64,000 bases of DNA from Aquila chrysaetos chrysaetos. Taxonomy: Eukaryota > Chordata > Aves > Accipitriformes > Accipitridae. The DNA is taken from assembly GCF_900496995.4 (NCBI RefSeq), contig NC_044014.1, positions 9,519,001 through 9,583,000 of the forward strand, in the 5' to 3' direction. Position numbers and translations under genes: made by a program. The notes beneath the pieces were generated by a model, which did not search any database, was not told where the DNA came from, and saw only the letters and a list, made by a program, of their open reading frames with translations. Shown here piece by piece: positions 1 to 42,200 of the stretch. Positions within the stretch are counted from its first letter, which is position 1; every line of letters begins with the position of its first letter.

Positions 1-31462
<31,462 letters not shown>

Positions 31463-31534
31463 CCTGTCCCGCGACTGGAGCAGCCGCTGCCGGGAGGACC
31501 GCGAGAGCTCCTCGATCCGCCGCCGCCGCTCCAG
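31463..31534 (-). other. FHIP2A: Possible CUG-initiated N-terminal extension of FHIP2A
   Basis: The FHIP2A frame has no stop upstream of its AUG. At 31534-31532 lies a CUG with A at -3 and G at +4, the best context for non-AUG initiation. It would add 24 residues beginning LERRRRIEELSRSSRQRLL, a basic, helix-prone peptide. Whether ribosomes use it is unknown. Confidence 0.3.
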
Positions 31535-31570
31535 GGTGAGGGCTGCATGCGGGAGCCTGGCCGCGGGGAT

Positions 31571-31591
31571 CGGGCGGGCGGGCGGGCGGCC
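31571..31591 (+). other. Canonical G-quadruplex motif
   Basis: Four GGG runs separated by single C bases lie on the plus strand, which is the template strand for FHIP2A, about 110 bp upstream of its start codon. The short loops predict a stable parallel quadruplex in DNA; on the transcript side it is a C-rich (i-motif-like) run. Confidence 0.7.
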
Positions 31592-31740
31592 GCCGGCTTT
31601 TGCCTCTCGCTGCCGGGCGGACACCGTGGCACTGACACCGCCGGGCTGCGGCGCCGGCTGCCGAGGCGCCGGGTGTCCGCCCCGGCGCGGCCTGCAGGGG
31701 CCGCCACCCCCCGCACGCAGCCAGCCGCGCCGCGGGGAGG

Positions 31741-31779
31741 CCCGGCCCGGCCCGGCCCGGTCCGGTCCGGTCCGGTCCG
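31741..31779. repeat. CCCGG/TCCGG pentamer array
   Basis: Four tandem CCCGG units are followed by three TCCGG units and a partial fourth, inside the FHIP2A island. The two-block arrangement closely resembles the array at 45774-45813. Confidence 0.9.
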
Positions 31780-32521
31780 CTTGGCCCGGGGCGGTCTGGC
31801 CCGGGTCCCGCGGGCCTGGGGCGGCCGAGAGCGCCGACCTGCCGCCGGGGCGGGGGTGCCGCGGACCGTGCCCCTGGCATTGTCGATCGAACAGGGCCGC
31901 TTAGTGCCGGGCCTGCCCAGGGCAGGGACCCTCTGCCGGCCCCCAGGGTGCGGGCGGTGTGGGACAGCGCCGGGGGTGGGAGCGGGCAGCGAGCTCGGGG
32001 TGCCCCGGGCCGGCCCTCCGCCCCAGCTGCCAACCGCCGGGCAGGGAGGTGAGGGGGAAAGGGGCGCCCACCACCGCTGTCACCGTGCCCAGAGGCCTGC
32101 CGTCAGCCTCCGACAAAGGTCTCCGGGTCTACCCGTCCCGCTCTGCTTCCTGGGGGCCGGGAGACGACCGCCTCCACCCGCGCCTGCCAGCATGGAGCGT
32201 AAGGAGCCGGCCTGGCGAGGGTGGCCGAAGGCCCGGCTTGCTGTCTTCTGCTGGGACGGTTGGGATCTGTCACCGACTGCAGGGACTGTGAGGTCCTCGG
32301 GGAAACAATGAAATAAGTGCCCGGCTCTCCACAAAGCAGCGTAAGGGTGGCGAGCTCAGAAAAGTCGGTCACATCTTGTTGCTGCTGGGCGAGAGGCCGG
32401 TGGGGCTCTTGGCGTGGGCCTGGCTGATTGCGGTCCTTCCAAGGCTTGTTGAGTACCACAGCGCAAGAGGGCTTGTCGCAGTGCATGTCTTGCCTGTTTC
32501 ACTGCTGTTTTTTTTCCCCAG

Positions 32522-32623
32522 AGCTTTGAAGGAGACAAAGAGGGCTTTATTTCACCTCCAAGCCAAATACTTCAGAGAGAAAGGTCATCCCTGCCGTTTT
32601 CCCCTGCCACAGGAAAAGCAGAG
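32522..32623 (+). ncRNA. Candidate exon of a divergent transcript from the FHIP2A island
   Basis: A long pyrimidine tract ending TTTTTTTTCCCCAG lies just before 32522, and CAGAG|GTAAGG follows at 32623/32624, so both splice signals of a 102-nt exon are strong. A good donor (GGGAG|GTGAGG) lies upstream at 32048/32049 within the island and could end a first exon. One frame of the segment is open (34 codons, with KETKRALFHLQAKYFREKG), but a stop follows at the donor and I recognise no protein. A spliced divergent lncRNA is the simplest reading; no transcript evidence is available here. Confidence 0.35.
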
Positions 32624-35600
32624 GTAAGGTGGGGTGATCAGAGGTTATAGGTGTAGCCGGTGGGCGGTGTGAGATGTTTTGGGCACAGCTACAGTTCATG
32701 GGATAGTGTGGGGGCTCTGAGCAAATGGAAGTTGGGGAACAGGGTTGATTTGGCAGCGGGGGAGCAGAGTGAAATGTTGGGAAGGTGACAGACCAGTATG
32801 GGAAAGGGAAGAGAACCTGTAGTACCAAATGGAGAAAAACTTTCTCAGTAATATTTGGAGAGGAACACCGACTTCCTCATATGCTAGGAGCAGGCAGAGA
32901 GAGGTGAATCAAAAGACAGGACAAAACTACTATTTAACTGCTGTGTTTTAAATTGTGTCATCTGGGAAGTCTGACGATGACTGTTGATCTTGTGGTGAAG
33001 TCTTACTAATGATTCTGCTGAACTGATGGTTGTTACTACCTCCATGCTTTGCAGGCATGGAAAGCCACGGTCCAAGTACTGTATGGAAGTAAATACTAGT
33101 TGTATGTGGACACCTTTGCTGAAGTGGCTAAGGAGCAGAGCTAGCTATTTCCTTCTCAAAATCCAGACGTATCAAATAACAGACATTTAAGAGGTAATTA
33201 TGTTTTTACAAAAATCTGCTTATTGTGGGTTTGTCAAGTTATATTCTATAGATGTTAAGAAATGTAAGTTTTCTATGTGGGTAGTCATGTGATGAAACAC
33301 ATGTACCATCTCTGCGTTCAGGTAATTATTAACTGGATGGATGCTGCATTTGGAAGGTGCCCATCTTCTATGATTTAACATCAAAGGTTCTATTAGACTT
33401 TTAAAATGTGCTCTAGGAGGCAAACCCTTCTTCAGATGAATTTAAGTGGTGTCTACTATAGTTTTGCAATACATCCAGATTATTATTAATACTCATGTAT
33501 ATTTTTATATGTAAATACTTATATCTATTTTTATTTATATTAGTATTTTTATATTATAACTACAGTTCAGGAGCTGCATCCAGCCTGCTTATATGGTTTG
33601 TATTGCAGGTTTGTATTGCTTTCATGAAAAAAAGAAAAAACAAATGACAAGTTGTAGGTTTGAATACAAACATGTTGTCAGCAGGTGGGCTGAGTAGTGA
33701 TACAGCTTTTCTCCCATCAATGTGAGGGTGTTCACTGTGTTAATGGGGACCTTCCCATTCTCTCACCATAGATACCATTTTGGAGCCTGCATCGTTTCTG
33801 AAGAAAATGTGGATTTAAGGCACACGTGCTTGATTAAGGTGTCTAAGAGAACATGGTAATTTAAAATGCTCTTTGCAATCCATTTGTTTTTGCAAAAATG
33901 TCTTTTGGGTGAGCGTGGGCCTTCCCGTCTCTTGAGTAGCAGAATGAATAAAGAAACAGTAAGGTATCATGAAGATATAAAAGGAGACAGTTTTATAACA
34001 GTGAGAGTATTCCTAAGCGTACTTCACAATTTATGAAATCATAAGTCACCTCTTCACAGATGGTTAGGTAAAGCTTTCCTAATGCTTGAGGGCCTCATTA
34101 TTCTAAGAGTGCCTGATGTATAGAAAAACATTTTTTTTAAACAGAACATTTCATTGTGGTTGGAATTCAGATTTTGGTTGCAAAAGTGACTTCTTATTAG
34201 GACTCCTTAATATGAAATGCCTTGCAGTAAAGGAAACAAAGAAAATATCACAATTATGTGATTATCCCTAAGCCTGTCAAACAAATTGAGTCTCTGCAAA
34301 TAAACCTGCTTTTACTTACCAATAAATTGAGCTTGAATTTGTAGCCATACTGCAGAATCCAGTCTGTGGTGCATATACATGTTGCACACTGTAGATAGGG
34401 GGGGTTTATGTTCTTCTAAAGTGGTCTCAGACTTCTCAAGTATATGGAGTTATTTCTCACTGCTGGGAATATTAGATAAAGTACTGGCAGACCAGCAGTA
34501 ATGCAAGTCACTGGAAACTAACGGAAAAATTATTTCACCAATGTCAGTGCAAAAGAGCTCAGCTGAGGTTACATTCTGTTTAGATACTTCTTGTTCTCAT
34601 TGGAGATGATTCAACTGGAGATGACTCAGTTACGTACAGGCTACCAATGTCATGTCATATGCAACAATACATCTTCACCTGCTCATGCTTGATGTTTCCC
34701 CTGAAAAACCACGAGTATTACTACTTATTTTAATACTCTTGAGAGCAGAGCTCTGCTCGTTTTGGGGTTTGTAGTTCTTTGGCAAGGTAGTTCTTTTTTT
34801 GGGTGACACATGCAGTGAGTTAGTGTTTTGCTTGAATGTGAGTTAAGACACAGCTTGAAAGTGAGGCTATTTTAATTGATAGGGCTTTTGGGAACTAACT
34901 TTTCTCCTTCTTCCAAATTAAATTGTCTAGATTAAATCAATTTAAATGGAGTGAGACAGTGAGATAATGTGCTAGCCTTTCTCTCTGAAAATCTCTCTGT
35001 CTCTGCTATTTAGATTGATGGCACCAGGCCAGTCTCTAATGGATGTATTTGTCTACATTACAGAAGAACTTCCTGCAGTCTGGACTTTTCCTTCAGAGAG
35101 GTTGAGGATTTGGAAGGTACATTTTTGTACCCCAGGATGAAAACATGCTAGTAGAGCTATGCATAATATCTGTTTATATTCTGCGCAGGAATTTTTTGTG
35201 TTTATAATAACCAGATTGACATCTATGTTTTCAGTGACTACTTGGATGAAATAAAGAATGAAGTGTTAGCAGCTCAGCATGATCTCTGCTTTTGAGGAGG
35301 GCTAAAGAGATGTTTAAAATCATCTTCTGATTCCAGCCTTTATTACAGAAAGCAAGCATTCTGTGCATTGGATACCAAACAGCATAGTGTGACTGAAGTC
35401 CAAACTATGCTTCTCCCAAGTTTAATCAGTGTCTTATATGTAGTATCATACGTGCTTCTGTTTGCTGTCATTTTCCATCATGAATTTTCTGGTTGTCTGC
35501 ACTCTCAGCTGCGTGCCATACCTCCCTCTTGCTGATTCGCTAGTAGCACCATGTAATCAGCTCATGCAGTATTTCTTTATAATCCCATTTTCAGGCATTT

Positions 35601-37066
35601 CCTGGTCTGTGCATCCTGCTCCGTGACTGCACGTCTACTCCTGCTCTAGAGACATTCATTTGTCTTCTGATGGGTTACAAACTTCCTAGTCATTAACCTA
35701 TTGTCTAATTACTTACCTGTCACATCTGCAAGTGTCTTTTTACTCCATCACTCATTGCTACTGTGGAAGACACAATACTGGACTGGATGGACAAATATGC
35801 ATGGCCAGTAGGCTATTATTCCTTATGTACCTACCTCAGTTGCACTGTCTGTACTACCCTGCTTTAGCTTATATAATGGGTTGTAAAGGAGACCACAAGG
35901 AGGTCAGAAGTACATGTTGTCAGTGAAATGAGACATTTATTTTCCAAACACATCATTCTTTCCTCAAATGTTTCTATTCCACTGGAAGTGTTATAATCCA
36001 GGCTTTCCTCTATGAGTAAGTACATGAATGTTCAGCCATACAGTATCTGCAATTGTTAACATGTAATAAATTATTGAAACCAGATAAAATACTCTCAAAT
36101 ATGATCAGTTAGAGCTTGGCCAATTTCACTGAAGTCTGCAGGTTAGCAGGACCACAAGTTTACTTGTTCTTGTGGTAGTGGAAGCTGGACCAAAGAGATT
36201 AAGGATAAACTTCTGGGTTTATGCTATATTGCAACTGTAATGACTGCAAGAGTCTGAGTGTGGTATGAATAGACATAAAACTGGATTTTGCCCCAAAATA
36301 CTGGGAAAAAATAATTGAGTGGTCCATCTGCTATAAATTGGTTCCCTCAATCATTTGTCTGTTTACTTGCAGAGAGGGAAGTCTAGCAACCAGAATCTGC
36401 ATGTATTTCTGGGGAGAATTTAGGTGCTTAGCCTGGACCCCACTAAGAGATTTCCAAGTAATTTTCAGATTGGCTCTGACTGTGTTGTTTGTTTTCTAAT
36501 GCATAATAAGATTTCATTGTTACTTACATCTTTGGATTTAGGGCTATAATCTGTTAATCCCTAAAATGTCATCAGATAATCTGTTTAATCATAAGCAAAA
36601 GCTGATCTCGATAGTCAATATGAGTTATGCAGAATAGTTCAGGCAATACTACTATGCAAGTATAGAAACTTTCAGCAGATCTGTTTTGCATTAGTCTACA
36701 ATTAAAAGTAGGTTTTTGTTGGGGTTTCAATTCAGATATCTTTGTCCTGAGGCATAATTGAAATCTTTCATGGAGTCTGATACTAAATTTTGGCATTGTA
36801 AAATGTCTTAATTTTGAAGCAAGTGTCTCCAAATATTTATGATGTGAGGTACTCGGTAGTGGCTTCACGATTAATTTTAAATTATTGATAGCACAATTAT
36901 CTAGAAAGGCCCAAATACTAGTGTCACAACGCTCTCCAGTGTTCACTATCCATAGAGTTATATGACAAAAGTCCAGTGATGTTCTTCAATATTTTGTTAG
37001 ACTTAGAAGGCAGCCAGTAACTCCTCTGAGTTCCGTTCACGGCTTCTTGGTAGGAAGCTGCTCTTA

Positions 37067-37080
37067 CCAGCAGAGGGCCC
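37067..37080 (+). promoter_or_regulatory. CTCF-like motif 1
   Basis: CCAGCAGAGGGCCC matches the CTCF core CCASYAGRKGGCRS except at one R position. It lies between the two CpG-island promoters. Occupancy is not known. Confidence 0.4.
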
Positions 37081-38295
37081 AGGTGACCTGGTTTAATCTG
37101 TGGGACACACAGCAGCAAGATTCAGAGAGAATCCCTCATAGCTAATTTGGGGGGGGAAAATAACCCTATGTATCCTGTGTAGAACGAATTAGTATACCAA
37201 CTAGTAATGTTACCTCTGGGCTTAACTGCTGTGTGATACTTGGCTTGTAAAAGCTTTGGTTGCTACACATGACAGCCCATCATCTTAGCAGTTCCCTTGT
37301 CCCACTTGGTTCTCAAATGATGTTATTTGAAGCTACAGGACTGGTTTGAGTTTATGAAGACATTGACTTAGCCCTGTGGCTATCACATCCCACATGATAC
37401 TTGCATCTTTGCAACAACTAAACCCCAATGAATTTAGGAAGGGTCTTGTATTCAAAGACTGGCCCTTCTTGACAACTAACTGAATTCTTGTGTGGTTCCC
37501 AAAGAGGTGAGAGTGACCATGTACATCACCATTGCATTATCTTGCCTGTAGGTGAGGGTAGTGGGAGTCATCTGAACACTTCCCATGCTCAGAAGCTGTA
37601 CTCTGAGCCAAACTGCATTTCCAGAAAAAGTATGTACAACTTGATCCTTCATAATTCTTTCTGAGTCATCAGCCCTGCAGGAACGAGTGTCTGCACTTGG
37701 ATGAAGCCTTTAAGGAACTGACCTGGAGGCACTACTGACAACAAGCAAAGAAAATGAAGTCTGTAGTAGACCCAGGGTCATCTAGAAATGTTTCTATTGC
37801 TCGTCCCTGTTCTTTTGCCGCAGGCTGTTTTGGACTAGTTTGACATTCAGTTGTAAAATGCTGAAGTAAGCAGACCTGTGTTTGTAACATGCCTAATATA
37901 ATAGAACCTGTTCCTGACTAGATCTTGGAGTGGTGCTGTAATGCACTGTCTTTGATTCCTGCCTGGCAGCTCATGTGCCAAGTGAAGTATTTCCACCCAT
38001 TTATGTTCAGAAGTTGTTATCCCCCACCTCTGGGTCTCCCAGGAATTCCCAGGTGGTGTCATATTGAGCTGTTATTCGTACCTGGGGTGCTTGATTGCTG
38101 CATCAGACGTGCAGTCTGCATTTCCTTCTTCCTCTCTAGCAGTAACAACCAGGCAGCAGAAAGCCAATTGTTATATTTGGCATTACATGTACAGCATACG
38201 TTGAAATTCTGTATTCAGACATAGAAATCTTGTACTAACATTAATCGGTTTCCATGAGCTGTTGCAAAACAATTCATCCCAGTGCTAGATCATAG

Positions 38296-38309
38296 CCCGC
38301 AGAGGGCAG
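38296..38309 (+). promoter_or_regulatory. CTCF-like motif 2
   Basis: CCCGCAGAGGGCAG matches the CTCF core with a single mismatch (C for A at position 3). It has the same orientation as the motif 1.2 kb to the left and sits about 390 bp before the LTR. Confidence 0.45.
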
Positions 38310-38684
38310 CCTGACCTCGTGTTTTACTCCAGCAATGTGCTTAACTGGAGAATTCAGTCATCTGCTGGCATCTATCAGTGCGATTTACCGTGGAATAAAC
38401 AACTAAATGTTGTGGAGAATTAGCATCAGCCCTAAACTCAAACAGATTCAGAAGTGGACCAAAAAAAATAATCATGTGACTAAACTAAACCTTCTGTGGT
38501 TTTTTTTTTTTTAAACTTATTGAAAGAAAAAAATTGCAGGAGAAAACTCAGCTAGACCTGAGCTTTAAATATCTCGCATGTACAATACATAAGTTTATTG
38601 GTAGATGTCAACAGGCAAAAGAAAGAAAATATCCAGAATATGTGTACCTGAATGTACTGGGCAAGACTAACAGGAGAAGAAAAG

Positions 38685-39273
38685 TGTCGCGGTTTAACCC
38701 CAGCCAGCAACCAAGCCCCACGCAGCTGCTTGCTCACTCCCTTACAGTGGGATGTGGGAGAGAATCAGAAGGGTAAAAGTGAGAAAACTCATGGGTTGAG
38801 ATAAAGACAGTTTAATAGGTAAAGCAAAAGCTGTGCATGCAAGCAAAGCAAACCAAGGAATCCATTCACCACTTCCCATCGGCAGGCGGGTGTTCAGCCA
38901 TCTCCAGGAAAGCAGGGCTCCATCGCGCCTAACGGTTACTTGGGAGGACAAACGCCATCACTCCGAACGTGTCCCCCCCTTCCTTCTTCTTCCCCCAGCT
39001 GCATATGCTGAGCATGACATCGTATGGTCTGGGATATCCCTTGGGTCAGTTGGGGTCAGCTGTCCCAGCTGTGTCCCCTCCCAACTTCTTGTGCCCCCCC
39101 AGCCTCCTCGCTGGTGGGGTGAGAAGCAGAAAAGGCCTTGGCTCTGGGTAAGCACTGCTCAGCAATAATAAAAACATCCCTGTCTTGCCAACACTGTTTT
39201 CAGCACAAATCCAAAACGTAGCCCCATACCAACTACTATGAAGAAATTAACTCTATCCCAGCCAAAACCAGCA
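38685..39273 (-). mobile_element. Solo LTR of an avian endogenous retrovirus
   Basis: On the minus strand the element runs from TGCTGGTTTTGGCTGGGATA to a terminus ending GACA, with TG...CA ends. It matches, throughout its 589 bp, an LTR I know from neoavian genomes. Recognisable parts are the block around GTGTCCCCTCCCAACTTCTT (plus strand), a degraded TATA region near 39.0 kb and an intact ATTAAA signal (38816-38811, minus). GAAAA lies beside both ends and is a likely target duplication, offset by one base. No gag, pol or env sequence adjoins it, so it is a recombined solo LTR. The family name is not assigned. Open frames inside it are not genes. Confidence 0.85.
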
Positions 39274-42200
39274 TGAAAATGTTTTTCTTTTTTTTGCAAA
39301 TCTCGTCAGCAACCTTTCAAGATTCGCATTACTGTTACTGTGACTGTAAGACTGCGCCTTTGGCTGGTTGGCCCATGTTCTTTCCCAACGGTGTCCTGAG
39401 TCCTTGTGAAACAGCCATCACAATTTCAAGGAGACTTTGTCCAAGAGGATGTGCCTACACGCAGGCATGTGCCTTCGCTCTAAAACTGATCACTGCCAGG
39501 TTTTGGACGAGGGGTTGCTATCTTGACTTAGTATGATTAAGGATCAAGGCATTCAGTTCCTGAAAAAGAGCCAGTACTTTGTGTCTCTCAAATCAAACTG
39601 TGTCCACCAGCTAATTAAGGAATGATCTTGATATGCGCTGAAGGGAGGCCTGTCCACTTGTATACTTCTCAGCCAGAGGGCCGTGCAATACAGTGTTTGG
39701 AAGAGAAAATACGTATAAAGAAAATAGCATTTGAGCAATTAAGACAGCCTCAACAATGTGTGAATTCCAGGAGTACGGGGAGAAACCTAAGTATCTCTTA
39801 TGATCAAATGTCAAATTACTCACTGATGTGCTTTCACATTGATTTAGATAACTAATTTCTTTGGCCCCAAACTTTCTAGCCCACATAAGCACGGCTGTTC
39901 ACAGCAGAATGTATACGCTTCTGAGAGTCTGGCTGATTGTAATTGCAACTACAGGTGAATTTTTGCTTCTGATTCCTAAAACTTTCTCCATGTATCGGAG
40001 TGCTGAGAGATTTTGACTCCGTTTTATTTAGAATATTCTTTGCTATTCTTGCCATGTTATCCATAAACACCTTTGCTAATGTGAACTTGAACCAAGGAAG
40101 TATCTGTCATGTTTTACATTGATAGCATGATGTAAAAGTTACTCTGTGTAAAAATGCTTGTACATTTAACCAACTCTGATTGCATAATTTAATGCAGTTT
40201 GGCCACAGCAAATTCTTTAGGGTAAAGGGTAAAGTAGGGCACACAGTGAGGTAATGGCCTTACTTGATGCAGATCTAAAAACTCTGGTTTATAATTAACA
40301 ACAAAGGCAGTTTGTGGGATTGTCTCTATCTCCTGAAGGCATGCACTGAATACAAAACTAGAAGAAAGAAAGATTTTGGAGTCGAGATTCACAGCTCTTA
40401 TTCATGGTACATACTTCATATGCGAGCTTGTGAGAACCTGATGCAAAACCTGATTAAGTTTCTGACTCTGAGCTCTTTGTTGGGATCTTCCTGCTACGGA
40501 TACACACATAGGGGTGATGCTGAAGTTCTTCAGCAGTAAATGCTGGCCAACATTTTGCTGATCTTTCCAAATCTGACTCACAGAAATTAATTTGTCATTT
40601 TGACCCTTGTGTCCTAATTTCCCACAGATAGGTTAGCCATTTTGATGCAAGAACAATATAGACTGCCTATTAACAAGCTTATTTGGGGGCTTTTCCTTAG
40701 CTGCCAGGATTGCCAATATTTCTTGGTTCTATAAAACCTATAGCATTTATGTGATAGCATGATCTTACATAATCCGTGTAAAAATGTTTGGGTTCTTGAG
40801 TCCAGTAGTCAGTACTGACTTAGGATAACGTAGGTTCAATGTTTTATTTTTTCCCATAAAAGTGTATATACCATGGACAGTATGGAGGGTTGAATAACAT
40901 GCAGAGGATTAAGAAAACTGGTTCACGCAATGAAAAAAATAAGGAAGATGACTTCAGGATTTGTCTCACTCAGGGGAACTTTCTAACTTTTTGATTTTTT
41001 TTTTTTCTTTTTTTTTTGTTTGAAGGTTAAGTCTCTTTGTATATGTGGGGTATTTGGGGGAAAAATCTTCAGTAAAGCATTTCTACTAATATTTGCTGTG
41101 AGTAATTTGGAGCTCAATTCTCCTTTGAAAGATATACATGGGATCTTTTCTCAAAAAACATTAGTGGGAGCTGCCCTTGAAGCTCACTGAAATCAGTGAA
41201 AGGCCATGTATTTATGTGAATATGCTGTCCATTACTGACTAATTGCAGATTCTAGTAAGAGTCTTATATTGAAAGTGAGAGATCTGTCTTGCTTTCATGT
41301 CATTCATGGCACAGAGAAGTATTTATTGTGAGCTTATTAAAATTCTGATTAAATCATAAGACTTAGTAATGCTGTTGATTTTGTTCCTTTCTAGTATGAC
41401 TGCTATAGGTCTGATTTCCCTAAGAAAGGAGCCAGTGGAGTTATGGTGGAACACGTGGTAAAAACTTGTAGAAACATCCTGTAGTTTCCATCATTCTTCA
41501 GCATCCCAGTATCAGTTCAGAGAAGTAAGTTAAATAGATTGTCCAGGCCAGTCCTGGCCATCCTTGCCATTTGCCTTGCCCACAGAAGTTGTTCTTTGAA
41601 GCCTACTTCTGTAAGAATTTGTCTTTTGTTCCAAAAAACCCCTAACTTTTGTCACAATGATCTAATTTCAAGAGGATACATACTGCGTTGTGCAAAGATG
41701 GGTATGTTCTGACTGATGAGTTATCTGCATCAGGCAAAGATGTAATGCTGACTTCTACCTGCTTTTTCATCCATCATTCTCCCCTGATTTTCATGAAAAC
41801 AAAAAAAAAGATTTACGTAGACCTGATAGAATCTTAATTATTTTTAAAACTACTATCCTACTTTCGTAGGTGACAAACTGGTTCAAAAGTGATGAGGGAC
41901 AAACGATATAAACCTCATTTTCCCTAGAATTGATGCTAAAAATATCAATAGTTTATTTCTTTTTGAGGGGGTGGGGAGAGGGTAGGGAGAAGGGCATGGA
42001 CTGTAGGAACTGGTACCAGCAAATTGTTGGAAAGCCAAAGCACAAAACTTGCAGTGATGTATTGCACATATACAGTATATTACAAAGATGGTACAGTGTC
42101 CGATGTTAGGTGTCTGAGTCTTGGTCCAAAAGCTACTGAAAAGCAAAGGGAGAGATTCTCACCCATGTTGCTGTGCAGATCATGAGTGGGGCAAGGTAAG

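Larger units (their letters stand above)
32049..38684. other. Intergenic region between FHIP2A island and LTR
   Basis: After the exon candidate at 32.5 kb this is AT-rich DNA with no recognised gene. It contains a 13-bp direct repeat (33595-33620), an AT-rich patch at 33.48-33.56 kb and two CTCF-like motifs at 37.07 and 38.30 kb. The longest open frame (124 codons, minus, 36572-36946) has no recognisable homology. Confidence 0.75.

Noticed and set aside
31624..31716. Upstream starts for FHIP2A at about 31624 and 31716
   Set aside because: The codons there are GTG, not ATG; they are not credible starts in a vertebrate. The first in-frame AUG is at 31462.
36572..36946. A 124-codon minus-strand open frame
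   Set aside because: No homology that I recognise, no splice or promoter context, and AT-rich composition; likely chance.
38833..39168. A 111-codon plus-strand frame
   Set aside because: It lies wholly inside the solo LTR and on its antisense strand; it is not a gene.
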